From Cenococcum geophilum 1.58 (lineage: Eukaryota > Ascomycota > Dothideomycetes > Gloniales > Gloniaceae): a DNA stretch of 64,000 nucleotides. The DNA lies in contig KV748184.1 of assembly GCA_001692895.1 (NCBI GenBank), forward strand, positions 682,001-746,000, read 5' to 3'. The position numbers and the translations under genes were made by a program. Positions within the stretch are counted from its first letter, which is position 1. Each line of letters begins with the position of its first letter. The notes under the pieces are model-generated. The model had not been told where the DNA came from and did no database searches. It saw nothing but the letters and a program-made list of their open reading frames with translations. Positions 35,120-46,448 of the stretch are shown in pieces.

Positions 35120-36540
35120 AACGTCTGATTCGGATCCCTATTAGGCCCACGCGGACTACTCCTTATTTATATGTGGGGAGAAAACTCTATTTAAGAAAAA
35201 TGAGAAAACCCCGTGATCCATCTCCCCGCCTTTTGGGACTCGCCTACTTAGCGCCTGTGAGTCGCCTATGGTGCTCTACTACCTTACTGTTTAACCTCCT
35301 TGGGAACTACTGCTGCTGTAATAAGCCTACGGACGCGCTAGTATTATAAACTATTACTCTACTACTGTAGAGTTACTAGGGGGCACCTGCTGCTCGCCCC
35401 CTTGCCTTCTATTACCATTTCCCTTATAACCTAGAACTAATTTAGCATATTTTAACTAATAAGCCACTAGGTGACCGCCTTAAGGCCTTTTTATATTAAG
35501 AGTAGTGTATTATAGTTCTCTATGCTAGCTACTAAGAGCATTATTTCTTAATTGGTGCGTAGGGGGCATAGCAGTATTACGTGTTTTGGTGTTTATCTTA
35601 GCCAGCCACATTCGCATCTCGGGCTACCTACTGGGATACCCACCCAGTAAAGCCAATCTTTTAGTCCTATTATTCCTATTCTTAAGAGTGTTACTATTAT
35701 GTTTTCTGCCTTTATTAGGCCTTCTTGGAGCCCTTAGGTATTTACCCCCTATAGCGTTAACTATGCTATAGCTTAGGTTTGTCTTACCTAAGTCAGCCTC
35801 TGTACCTTTAACTCCCATTTACCTCTCTAGCGTTGGTCCAACTAGTATTGTATTACGGTAGATAGTTTCCTAGCGTTCTTGTGTGTTCTACTTTAGCTCC
35901 TTTCTCTGTCTTGCTGTTATCTTTGCTGACCTCTTATACGTCTCCCTTCCTCCTCTATATAGGCCTAGGCCCTAAAGCGGCACTATTCTTCTTTTGCTTT
36001 TTTTACCTGTTTCTCTAATATCTCTTCCCTACTTTAGGGTTATTGGTTTGTTCTCCTACGGGGCACCCTAGGGTCCCTTTATAGTTTACTTAGGCGTATC
36101 TTAATGTACTTTATAACATTAGAGTTACGTTTATTTTACGTCCTTTATATTGCAGCGGCTTTAATATGTAACTGTAGGGGGGGAATATTAGATTCCTTCT
36201 TAAGCAGTGCTGTGGCCGTTCGCTTGTACCCGCCTGTGATACTCTAAAGGTAGGCTATTTGGACCTTTTAAAGTGGTTTAAGGAGTAATTTAGGGGGGCC
36301 CTTTTTAGTTTCTCTAATGGCCCAAATACTGGATCCATATGTTATGGTTGGCCGGACGACTGCTATATATAGTAGGCGTGACCTCTGGAAGCATAGACCC
36401 CATATAGAATTAACAATCCTAGATAAAGTGATAAACTGTGCTTGGCCTTTACGGGCCGCTTACGCCGCATATGCGCTTTACCGGAGCTTGCTGTCTACCC
36501 ATACTCCTAATACCCTTAGGCCCTAAACTAGTTGACCCCT
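35120..36540 (-). mobile_element. 5'-truncated LINE copy (RT thumb to 3' end)
   Basis: The minus strand reads AVVRPTITYGSSIWAIRETK, then PLQKVQIAYLQSITGGYKRT, then NIPPLQLHIKAAA (about 36380-36100). This is the conserved region after the reverse transcriptase of Tad1-clade LINEs. The 3' end lies near 35120-35200, where GGGGAGAAAACTCTATTTAA resembles the 3' end of the next LINE copy (about 37440). Truncation of the 5' side is typical of LINE insertion. Less decayed than the neighbours; the RNase H region would be about 36000-35400. The plus-strand frame at 36317-36526 is antisense to this. Confidence 0.72.
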
Positions 36541-37439
36541 AAAGCCTTAGATGTGAATTATATGCTAGAGATCTGCAGATTAGTTGCGTTTTCTTATGAA
36601 ATGGATTAGCTGGTATTTCTCTAGTAAGAATTAGACTCTATAACGTTTTGCCCATTCTATATAAGTATTATAGGCTTTCTCTAGTGTTCTGCAATTCTCT
36701 GCGGCTGTTAGCCCGTATGTGATTAAACTTTATATAGTAAGTCTTATTATAAGCTTCTAAAAGCCTTTTTATTAGACTTTTAGTCCTTTAAAGACGTATA
36801 GGTAAAGTTATTTAGGTAGGACTAGCACTAATTACGGGTTAGTAAAGGCTAAGGTTTTATATACAATAATAGGGTTAGGATACGCTAAGAAATAGACTTA
36901 GAAGAGTAGTTAGTAGGAGATTAAAGAGGTATATTAATAATAAAAAGGAAGTATATCTTAATAAATATATTAAGTAAAAGTCTAAAATTAGACAAAGGTT
37001 AATAATAGGAAGTATCGTGTTAAGGAAAAGGATTAAGCTTAATAAGTAAAGTATCTTTATACTCTACCTTCTAATACCCTCCTAGTATATAGCCACAGCC
37101 TTGCTAATATAACTCCGTTATAATAGCGCAATTTAAAAGAAAGGAAATATAAGTATAAGCTATTTAGCTATTACTTCCTTATAAGAACTAATCACGCGGC
37201 TAGGGGAAGGCAATTAAGACATTAAAAACGTATATAGGTTAAATTACACCTAAATAATACTACGGTATTAAAGAATAATATTATAGACGTTTTTAATAAT
37301 TATATAATAGCTATAGGTGCTATTGCAAAATATCCCTTCTATTTACTGGGTAATAGAGCTATACTAACTATATAGTACAAGATTACTAGATTTAAAAGTA
37401 TATATACTAAATCTTAAAAACAAGTCTCTTTAATTAATA
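36541..37439. other. RIP-degraded DNA between two LINE copies
   Basis: A-rich on the plus strand from about 36850. No protein family is recognised. Confidence 0.4.
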
Positions 37440-40400
37440 ATAAATTCAATTTACCGCCCGTCTCGGTCCCCCTAGTGGGTCTACGCAGGCTAATACCTTC
37501 TATAGGAAAAACTCTAACTTAGAGAAAACCCCACCTCGGGCCGCGCTAGAGAGATGGTAGCGTTCCGACATTAGAGCGCTGGCAGCTCGCCTTTTACCTG
37601 CCTTTAAGTCTGTATATTAAGCCAACTGGCCGCGCTTCATGGATAATCTTACTTTACCCCTTCTTTCCTTATCCTTTTACCCTTATTCTTTTACTAGTCC
37701 TCTAGGCTTTAAAAGGGCTGGTATCTACTTATATCCTCTATATCTATTACCTTTACTGCCTAAAACTAGGGTTAAACACCTAACTATACTAGCCATTTTA
37801 CTGCTGCTTAGGCGCTTTCTTTATTATTTAGAATATCCTAAAGGCGTTTAGAGGCGTATTTTGCTATAAAGTCCGCCCTTTAGTAGTGTGGATACTAGAA
37901 TAGTATATAGTGGACTATCTACCTTATCTAGCTATATTCGCACTATAGGAGAACCGCTGGTACACTAACGGATGCAAGCTATATATTAAGCCCTATTACC
38001 TCTATACAAAGAAGAAATAGTGCTATAGCCTCTGCTTTTGTTAGGTCTTTATATAATAGGATTATAGGTTTCCCCTATAGGGTCTTCTACGTGGTTTCTA
38101 TACGGTCTTTAGCCTTTACCTACTACTATTATTGCTATTCTAAATCTACCCATTTCGCGATAAAGGTAGTTACCTGCCTTTGGTGCTAGTGACCTCCTAT
38201 ATAGTAGCGGCGCTTTGCCTACGCTCTGCTGGTGTTCCACTGGCCACGCTTATAGGGGTTTATTATAGCTTCCCGCTCTATATAGTCCTTTTAATACGCG
38301 AGGAAGCCTTATATTTTATTTTTATAGTCCTTTACGCGTTCCCTAAGCGCTTCTAATAGTACTAGTAGCCGTTTTATTTTTTGCTAGCGCTTTACTAATA
38401 TATTCTAGATACCGTTAAGTGCCTCTACTAATTCCTTTTCTACCCTATTAGAGGCCGTCTTAGCAGCTCTTTAAAGGGCTATCGTTTTAATATAGAGTTG
38501 GATTAGGGGAATAGCCGCTTCCTTCTCTATTGTGGCTATTAGTGTTCGCTAGTATGCCCCTATAACCCTGCGGAGACACTAGTTCTAGACTTTCTATAGT
38601 GGTTTAAGTAAGCTTTTCGCTGGCGTTCCGCCGTTGTCCTATACTCCCTATACTTAGGTGCTATATAGCATTACTAGTTAGATGGTGGCTGTATATAGGA
38701 GGCGTAAGCGGCGCATTAATGGGCCCTATATAGACGTGGTGATCCTTAACATTGCTTTAAAGGCTGCTAAGCCCTTACTCGCGGCCTTTTTAACCTGTTC
38801 TTTCTATTGGAGCTTAGGGTCTACCTAGATCCCTAGGACTCGTATGCTGGTTTTCTAGGGGGCTGTCTCGCAGCTGGCAATATACACGGTAGATATAAGG
38901 TCTGCGGTGGCGTGGCGCCGTTGCCTTATAAAGTGCATAAGCTAGTACTTCTTAGGGGCGAACGCCGCCCCGTGTCGATTTGCCTATATAGCGTAGTAGT
39001 TATAGGCAGCCTCTAATTATTAATAGTTCTCTGCTGTAGAGTCCCCCTAGGTAATAAGGTTTGTGTTATCTATAAAGCTAAACCCTAGTGTATCGCTGTT
39101 GGGGCGCTAGAATTTCTTTAATAGCTCTAATATAAAAAAGAGGAATAAGATTAGTAATAAGGGTAACCCCTAGGGGATACCTGTTTGCGTTTAAATCTAG
39201 TTGCTCTTATATTTTATAAACTTAATATAGGTTTTACGTATTATTAGGAAGCTTTATATAAAGTCTATAAGCCACTTTAAAAAGCCTTTTTTTTTTTTAG
39301 AATGTGGAGGAGCCTTTTATAGGAGACGTTATTAAATACCCCTACTAAGTCTAGGCTTAGCATTAATACTATATACCTGCGGCGCGTTTGCTACGCCGTC
39401 TATATATAGGAGCTAAGTAGTCCTACCGCTAATAGTGTGGATTATTTACGCCTTACTCCTATCTAGTTCTAAGGGAGTAGCCTATACTCCTCCGCAGCCT
39501 TAAATATAATGTTAGCTATATACTTTTCTAGGACTTTTACTAGCGTGTTTTTAAGGGTAATTGGTCTATAGCTGCCTGGGAAAGAGTAGTCTTTCTTTCC
39601 TTTTTTACGTAACACTACAGTTATAGATTTTTCAAGGCTTTTCGGTATTATTCTGCTAGTAAAGTAATAACTAGCTGCTTCTGCTAAATCTTTTATAATA
39701 ACTAGGGCAACTACTTTAAGGACCTCGTTTGGTATGCCATTTAGCCTTAAAGCTTTTCTATTTAGAAGACTCCTAATAAGCTTACTAATTTCTTCTGTTA
39801 AGATGGTAGGGCTAATATTAAGTATATTTTGTTCCCTTATTATCTCTATATTACTAAGGTCTGCTATTCTAGTTTTAGGAAAGAACTTGGCTGTAAGGAT
39901 ATTAGCCTTTATAATATTATTGTCTGTTAAGGGATCCTTAGTAGACTTTCTAAGGTCTAGTAGATGGGGGTCCGCCTTTGCTATACTTGCTTTTCTACTC
40001 TATTTTAATAGAGTCCAAAGTCCCTTATTATATGGTTTTAATTAATCTTTAGTAAGTTTATAAATAAAGCGTCTTTAGTTATTACGACTAACTCTCCTAG
40101 TCTCTTTTTATAGTTAATTGTTTAATGCTAAATATCTTTAGTGGTCCTTGGGGTTGTTATAAGCTTAGAGCTGTTATCGCGCCTATTAGGCGCCGGCGTG
40201 GAGCTATATAGCCTATAGCGACTATTCTTAACGGGCCTACTAGCTAGGCTGTGCTTATAGGTAGTATTCTTTAAGTGCTTGTTTAATCCCCTCCTAAAGG
40301 GCTTAAAAGGGGTCTTTAGATATAGCCCAGTTAAGCTCCTAGATGCTTTAGAGAAAGCCCTATAAGTTTAGCTTCTTAAGGGTAAGGCGCTAGCGTTCCG

Positions 40401-42700
40401 CTAGTGGATAGCTAGCGTTATTAATTTAGATGTGGATTTGTATATAGTCTCTTATAAGGGCCTATTCCTTAACTATACTATAAAAGTTAACTTTTCTGTA
40501 TAGATCTGGTAATATAAATATAAGGTCTATTATATTTTCCTATTGCCCTCTTTTTTATATAGGCTTTCCTTTTAGTATGGCGAGTACTAGGCATCTAGTA
40601 TTAGTTTTAGCTAAAAGGCGTTTCGCCTGCTCTTTGCTGGCTATATAATTTCCACCCTATATTAGGTAGTGGGCGTTAAAGTTATCTAAAAGTATAATTT
40701 CTCCCTTAGCTTCCTTAATAGCTATTTTAACCTTAGGCTATGCCCTAATCTAAGGGCTATCTTTACGCGGGTTGTAGATATTAATAACTGTAGCCTCTAG
40801 CCCCTTTAGGCGTACCTAGAGGGCTGCGGTAAAGGGGCTATACTATCTACACTTCTAATATATGGCGTTAATATTCTAGCTAATTATAAAGCAGACCTTT
40901 ATTATGGGGAGAGCGTCGTATATAAGTGTGAATCCCCTAGGGCAGTATATTAATTTAGTATATCTATTATATACCGGCTCCTAAATTACAAGGACTTAGT
41001 AGTCCGCCGGCGTAACGCTGTTAAAGAAGGGGTGATACGCCCCTTAGTTTACATTTCCGCAGTTATACTAGATAATTATGCACTTACTTATTTAAAGTAG
41101 ATGTGGGCTTATCTATATCTATGTCCTATTCCTTATTATTTTCGCTATTAACTATTATTACTCTATTAGCGCGAGGCTAGAGCCTTAATTATAATCTATC
41201 TCTACTTGCTATTTTAATAAAAAATAGTCTACCTAGTCCCTGTTTAAGTGGTTATTTTTAGGTCCCTAGGTAAGACATTTCCTATCCTCTTTTCTTATTA
41301 GTGCTAATTATAAGGTTTCCTAGTATTAAGGGTTGGTATATTATTTCTGCGGCTTTTTATATACGGAGCGACTGCGTTAAGAGGGCTATCTTCTTTATTT
41401 AGATACCTTTAAGGTAGCTTTAAAAGGTCCTACACTCCTTTCTTTGCTATACTTTGTAGGCTTTACCGTAGTTAATATAGGATACCCTTTTCTTAAGGTA
41501 ATCTATAGTGTTATATGGTCCTATATATTGCCTATATTTTATTTACTTTCTATATATGCTTTATATATGCCCCTATTAATTATAGCGGTAGTATTACTTT
41601 ATAATTATACTATTCTTAAATAGCCTAGTCTTAAAAAGCTAGGATTTAATAACTATCCTACTTTTTATAATTTTTTGCTAAATTACTTAGGTTGGGATAC
41701 TAATTATAATGGTTCCCCTAGTCTTTTTAGGTTCTCTTTAGGCGCTACTAGGGTTTGCCTAGCGTTTTACCTACGCTTTAGGGTTATATAGCTATTAGAT
41801 CTAGCTAATAGCTATCTTAGGCATAAAGCGCTTTATAGCTTTATAGATAGATTAAGTTAATTTTAAATTATCTATATTTTTTTGGCTATTAATTAGAGTC
41901 TTAAGCGGGACTCTTAGTACTTCTAGGAGGTAATCTTTTCTTAATATCCTAAATCCTGGCGCGTTTAGCCTATTTAGGATTTAGTCCTTTATTATTTAGG
42001 AGGGGATATAGATATCTATATCCCCGCTATTAAGGGTATATACGGCGTATACGCTTAGTATTATTCTCTAAATAGTCTTAAGAAGCTCCCCTAGTTTATA
42101 GCCCTAGGGCTCCTCTAGCCGGACGCGTATACTCGCTCTCTGTGGTGCCGCGACTATATTTACCGTATGGGCCGCCTACACAGTAACGGCTGCCTAGGTT
42201 TAGGCCTATACTAGGGGGACTCCTAGGCCTAGGGGTCCTCCTTTATGCGTTTTTTTTTTAGATTTTCTTAATACTATCTTTAATTTGGTTAAGCTAGGCC
42301 TTAGTTTTTTATTTTTAGGTTATCTAGGGGACTAGACGCGTTAAGAGGGCTTTAATATACTATATTGCCTCTTAAATAGAGGTAAGTATCTAGTACCGTG
42401 GAGTTTCTTCCTCCTCTTTTATAAGATTGTTTTTAATTTGTTTAAGTATTTCCTTTAGTTTTTACTATTACTAGTAGCTGTCCTTTTCGCGTTATTGCCC
42501 ACCTAGTTTGTGGTTCGGCTCCCGCGCGTTGCAACTCTCGCGACTCTAGCGGGAAGCCTGCGCCCCTCCGTTGTCCCCTATGCTCTAGATAGGGGCGACG
42601 TGGTTTTATAGGGTTTCTCGGTGTGGGGAATAGGATTCCGATATCGGGTTGCTTTATTAAGTGGTTTTTGGGCTAATTTTGCTGCTGTTGCGGCTCTTAG
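37440..42700 (-). mobile_element. Tad1-like LINE, near full length, RIP-mutated
   Basis: In minus sense: ORF1 (about 42650-41100) with a basic, Pro-rich N-terminus (RNPIKPRRPYLEHRGQRRG) and a Cys-containing end (YNCGNVN); ORF2 endonuclease (about 41080-40300) with VIQEPVYNRYTKLIYCPRGF, YDALPIIKVCFIIS and EIILLDNFNAHYL (GDFN motif mutated, about 40680-40710); reverse transcriptase with LGFSFIDNTNLI (about 39055-39095; YxDD type, second Asp now Asn), then APKKYQLMHFIRQRR and IRVLGIQVDPKL; the RNase H region leads to a 3' end near 37440 with GAGAAAACCCC. Stops are mostly TAG/TAA. EN-RT-RNase H order and these motifs place it in the fungal Tad1 group. Confidence 0.85.
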
Positions 42701-43235
42701 TAGTCTCTTTAATTAATTAATTAATTAATTAATACCCTAACTGTATATAATAGCCTAAGGGCAAATACGGGAATAATATATTAGTGACGTAGGGGATTAT
42801 TATAGATTATGTAAAAATAAAAATAAAAATAAAAATATCTATTCCGAAATGAGGCACTAAAAGCGATACACGACTCGTTCCTCCTTGAGGACGACTTTGT
42901 TCCGGAATAAGGTAGAAATAATCCGGATGGTGTCGTGTGCCGGCATAAGGCAGAACAACAACCCTCCGAGAGCCTCCAACGCGGTGCAAAATCTCGGAAT
43001 GCTAAGTAATTAAGCAACTACCCAGTAATTGAGGGCATTTAATTTTATCCATTATTAAGCACTTCATGAGAATCTCTTGCTCTGACGTGTACAACCATAT
43101 TTGGCGTCCTCCATTATGCAGCAACTCATCCGATTGGAATTTTACTCCTCACTACCCAGTCTCCAGTACTCCATCCGATTCAAGGAAGTAAACGTAAAAT
43201 GCATTCGACAAGATAAGCAGAATGAAGCAGGTCAA
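42701..43235. other. Left border of the gene island; 3' flank of the methyltransferase-like gene
   Basis: A (TTAA)n tract (about 42710-42735) and TpA-rich sequence end near 42785. From there the composition changes abruptly to balanced DNA with normal CpA/TpG content. A short (AAAAAT)n run is at about 42812-42838. The small minus frames at 42781-43017 are in this border and have no recognisable content. Confidence 0.6.
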
Positions 43236-45200
43236 TTACTTATCCTTGAATGCGAAAAGTGTAGCACATTCAAACACAGTCTTACGCTCTAGGCATTCAA
43301 TTTTTACCTCTTCGTCTTCCCACCACCATCTTGGCTCTCCTGGCCTCTCTTCCACAAAACCCCCCCAAATGTCCTTCCATAGAGCTCTCCCTACAAGAGT
43401 CGATAACTCATCATGGACAGTGCCACTTTGTGGATCAAATGCAGTAGGAAGTCGCAGAGTGTGCATCAATGTGGACGAATTATTTAGCAGATTGAATCCA
43501 GCGTCCTTGACCCACGATGGAACAAGCAGGCAAGGCCTAGAGCAACGGAAAAATTTCTCAAGATTCAGAGAAAGACGGTCCTCTAGCCAAGCACGTAGTT
43601 TCGGCCCCGAAGTCTTTCTATCTGGAGATGAGTTCATGAGGCGGATTTCCAGAACGCCGCCGGGCGTTAGCAGCCTGTGGCATTCTCTAAGGATCTGAGG
43701 AAGTTTGGCGGAAGGGACGACCGAGGGAAGCGAGGATGCCCTGATGTGATTGAAGGACGATGCTGCGTAAGGAAAAGGCAATAGACCGGCTTGCGGCACG
43801 CTCAGATAGGAGACATTCGCGGGCACCAGCGTAGGTCCTTGCGGCTTAGTGGAGAGGTAATATATCTTTTCTTTTGGTTGCATAGCGGAGATTTGATACA
43901 CCTCAGCTGAGACTTTTATTAGTATTATCAAGTTGTAAAATGCGAGAACGACACCCTACCAAGATTGCCGTAGAGCTCCAAGAATTTCCGATGATTACTT
44001 AGTGTGGGCAGACGAATCAGCTGTCCAAAAGCGGCTTGCGACGGTTGCGAAGACGTATCTAGGGTTTGCAGGTGCAGTGCAGTCAGAACCCACAGCTGTT
44101 TTTCCAACTGCAATTCTTCATCTGCTTCTTCGTCGACTGGATCGTTCCACTCTTCTTTTAACCGTTCTAGAATTATTTTTGGGCCAGCGCTCTCCATGCG
44201 TCGGATAAATCGTTGAAAGTGAGTAAGTCCTGCGAAGCTTGGGTCAGAGCTAGAGGAGTCTCCTCCAATTGATGAGAGGCGTTTCTGAGAAACTGGTTCA
44301 GTTGACAGGATCACGTCCCACTCTGGCGGCGCTTTCCAGGACAGCAGAGTGGGGGAAATGTTAGAAGCATAGGATGGCCATTCGTCAACCCGAACTGGCA
44401 TTACTTCTCTGGCTTCATCATTGAACTTTAATTGGTCGAGATCCAGGCACCCTTGGATGTCCACTGAGTAAGAACGCCTAAAACCTTGTCAGAAGCATCA
44501 ATATTCGGATTTAGGGAGGTACTTACTTGTCGTACTTTACGTTCTCCTTCGACAAGGATGGGACCACAGGGACCTTCTCAGGTATGCAGACCTCTGCACT
44601 ACGACGTGTGGTCCGTGAGATGAATGATTTAGGACTCAGCCTCTGAATTTCGTGCACTTCGTCGATGATTTCTTCGCTAGATTTTCGATCAAGTTGACCG
44701 TCTCCTACATATGGATAGTCAGTTGCCTATGATCGTTCTGCACTGATTCCAAACTCACTTGAATAGCACGACCAACTCGAAATGGATTTTCGAGAATTTG
44801 GAGACGATGGTTCATAATCTGGGTCAGGGATGATAGAGCCGGGAAGGCCAATAGATGTTCCAGATGGCAGGCTTGGTGAAAATGCCGACGAAAAGGTCCA
44901 AGCTGGTTGAAGAGTGGGGTCTTTTAATGAAAAATCAAGCGGCTGAGGAGGTAGTTTTGGGAGCTTTTTGTTCTGGTATGTTTCGTGGGATCTATTGGCC
45001 TTCTCGGTTTTCGCAGTTTTGGTTGACGTTGACCTTGTTATCTTGAATGAGGGTCGCCAGACACTTTCTTGCGTGCTCGACTTCGAACTTCTGATTGACG
45101 GTGTTTTGGGAGGGAATGAGTTCTCTTTCGACTTCCTCTCCTTACGCTGTCCCACTTTCTCGTCGGTTGGATCTGTCCAAGACAGATCTGCAGTGAACAT
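43236..45200 (-). CDS. 602-aa protein with methyltransferase-like C-terminal region
   Basis: Four exons: 45200-44759, 44704-44527, 44477-43960 and 43906-43236; introns of 54, 49 and 53 bp, all GT-AG, the last with branch site TACTAAT. The total of 1809 bp closes in frame. Residues 1 to about 200 are Ser/Pro/Lys-rich and look disordered (KLPKLPPQPLDFSLKDP). About 210-380 is helical and acidic (KEEWNDPVDEEADEELQLEK). From about 380, AEVYQISAMQPKEKIYYLS and LPFPYAASSFNHIRASSLP precede LRECHRLLTPGGVLEIRLMN, the motif II/III strand-loop typical of class I (type 11) SAM methyltransferases, then WVKDAGF. The Gly-rich SAM motif I (GxGxG) is not evident, so catalytic activity is doubtful. Substrate unknown. 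Divergent from the purine permease. Confidence 0.82.
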
Positions 45201-46448
45201 CTTGGATGATTATGCAAAGGAGCAATCCGCTGGCGAGAGCCTTGAAGATGGCACGATTGGGATATCATGCTCCGAGCAGGGAACTGCTGCTGGCATTTTC
45301 AGGTCCCGGGCACAGGGAGACGAAAAGGGAGATTGACAGCACTGTGGTCATGAGCTGCATCCTGGGCCGGCGGCCGGCTAGAGAAAATCGACCTCTGGGC
45401 GGAAATCAATATGCTGCACGCCCCTCGTGGCTTTTATTACATATTCTCCGCTTTTCGATAGGAGCTCTTTCATATCTTATCTAATCGCGCGGGTTTAGCC
45501 TGGCCATGCTCCTGTTCAGGTGTGGGTTTTTTCTTCGGATTTCAGTTCGGATGTAGAGAAGCCTTATCTTAGGCATGAATGCGTCAAGGGGACCCGTAAA
45601 CGAGTGCATTGAGCCTAATTTGAGACAGCGAAAAGGTTGTACTGAGCTGTCAAACCAATTCAGTCGCTGAATGGCTTAGACGGCAAGCAGGGCATGTCAC
45701 CACGGTGGAGTCGTACGACCCCGACAGATATGGAAGGTAAGCGAACTGCATGGAGGCCCCTGCTTTATAGTTCAAGCCACGCGCGCAGTGAAACGTTCAC
45801 AAACATGTGGCAGGGATTTGCGGGGATATCCAGCTCGGTTCGCCCTGTCGGAGTCTAGATCTTTTGCCCCACGCGGTTCCTGACGTTCCACAACGCCAAA
45901 AGCCACAGCAAGAAAAAGTCCATAAAGTAACGGACCGACCTGCGCCCCTATTAATAAGCCCGTGAGACACAGCGAGACCGGTCCCTCCAGATGCACATGG
46001 CTAATTTTCTGGAAAGAACATCGGGGAAAGAGATGGCGATGGCGTTCCCAGCTTTCGAAGTGACAGTGTGATTAGTTGCGGTTTCAGCTACCACGCGAAA
46101 GCCTTCAGCTGCGGCTTCAGCCACAACTACTACCGAAGGACCTCGAATGGCTTACTGTTGCTTTTTAAATCATGCAGTAGTCTGCATGTTCCTTGGCCTT
46201 CATTTCTGGTTCCGCATTTATCCTAGGTGTTCCTTCCATCGCATGAAACTGCCAATTATTGTGGATTTCAAATGTTCAAATCCGGACATTTTTCATAGGT
46301 GTCAGATAATTACTTGGGCTCTTGAGAAACTGTATAAATCCTCCGACTCTAAAAGCATATTCTTCCGATATCAACTGGCTGGTACATTCATTTGATCCCA
46401 CGCTTGTTTATCGATATAGTTTTGTGCATCACTTATTCAATATTCGCC
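45201..46448. promoter_or_regulatory. Divergent promoter region with GATA sites
   Basis: 1.25 kb of unique, non-RIPped DNA between the start codons of the methyltransferase-like gene (-) and the purine permease (+). HGATAR sites, as bound by AreA/Nit2-type nitrogen regulators, occur at 45477-45482 and 45564-45569 (TTATCT) and 46304-46309 (AGATAA), with a further CGATAG near 45456. Purine permeases of the AzgA type are known to be under nitrogen control in Aspergillus, so the site near the permease start is plausible. No TCGG-N6-CCGA (UaY-type) site was found. The small frames here have no support. Confidence 0.5.

Noticed and set aside
36317-36526. 69-codon plus-strand frame
   Set aside because: Its reverse complement carries the conserved LINE segment TITYGSSIWA, so the coding strand is minus.
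43222-43698. 158-codon plus-strand frame
   Set aside because: Antisense to exon 4 of the methyltransferase-like gene, which has splice sites and domain similarity.
44968-45484. Plus-strand frames of 92-122 codons
   Set aside because: Antisense to exon 1 of the methyltransferase-like gene and its promoter; no domain content.
45772-45996. 74-codon minus-strand frame in the divergent promoter
   Set aside because: No recognisable domain, no splice context, unremarkable length for balanced DNA.
46147-46395. 82-codon plus-strand frame upstream of the permease
   Set aside because: Ends before the permease start and shows no family content; probably promoter or 5' UTR.
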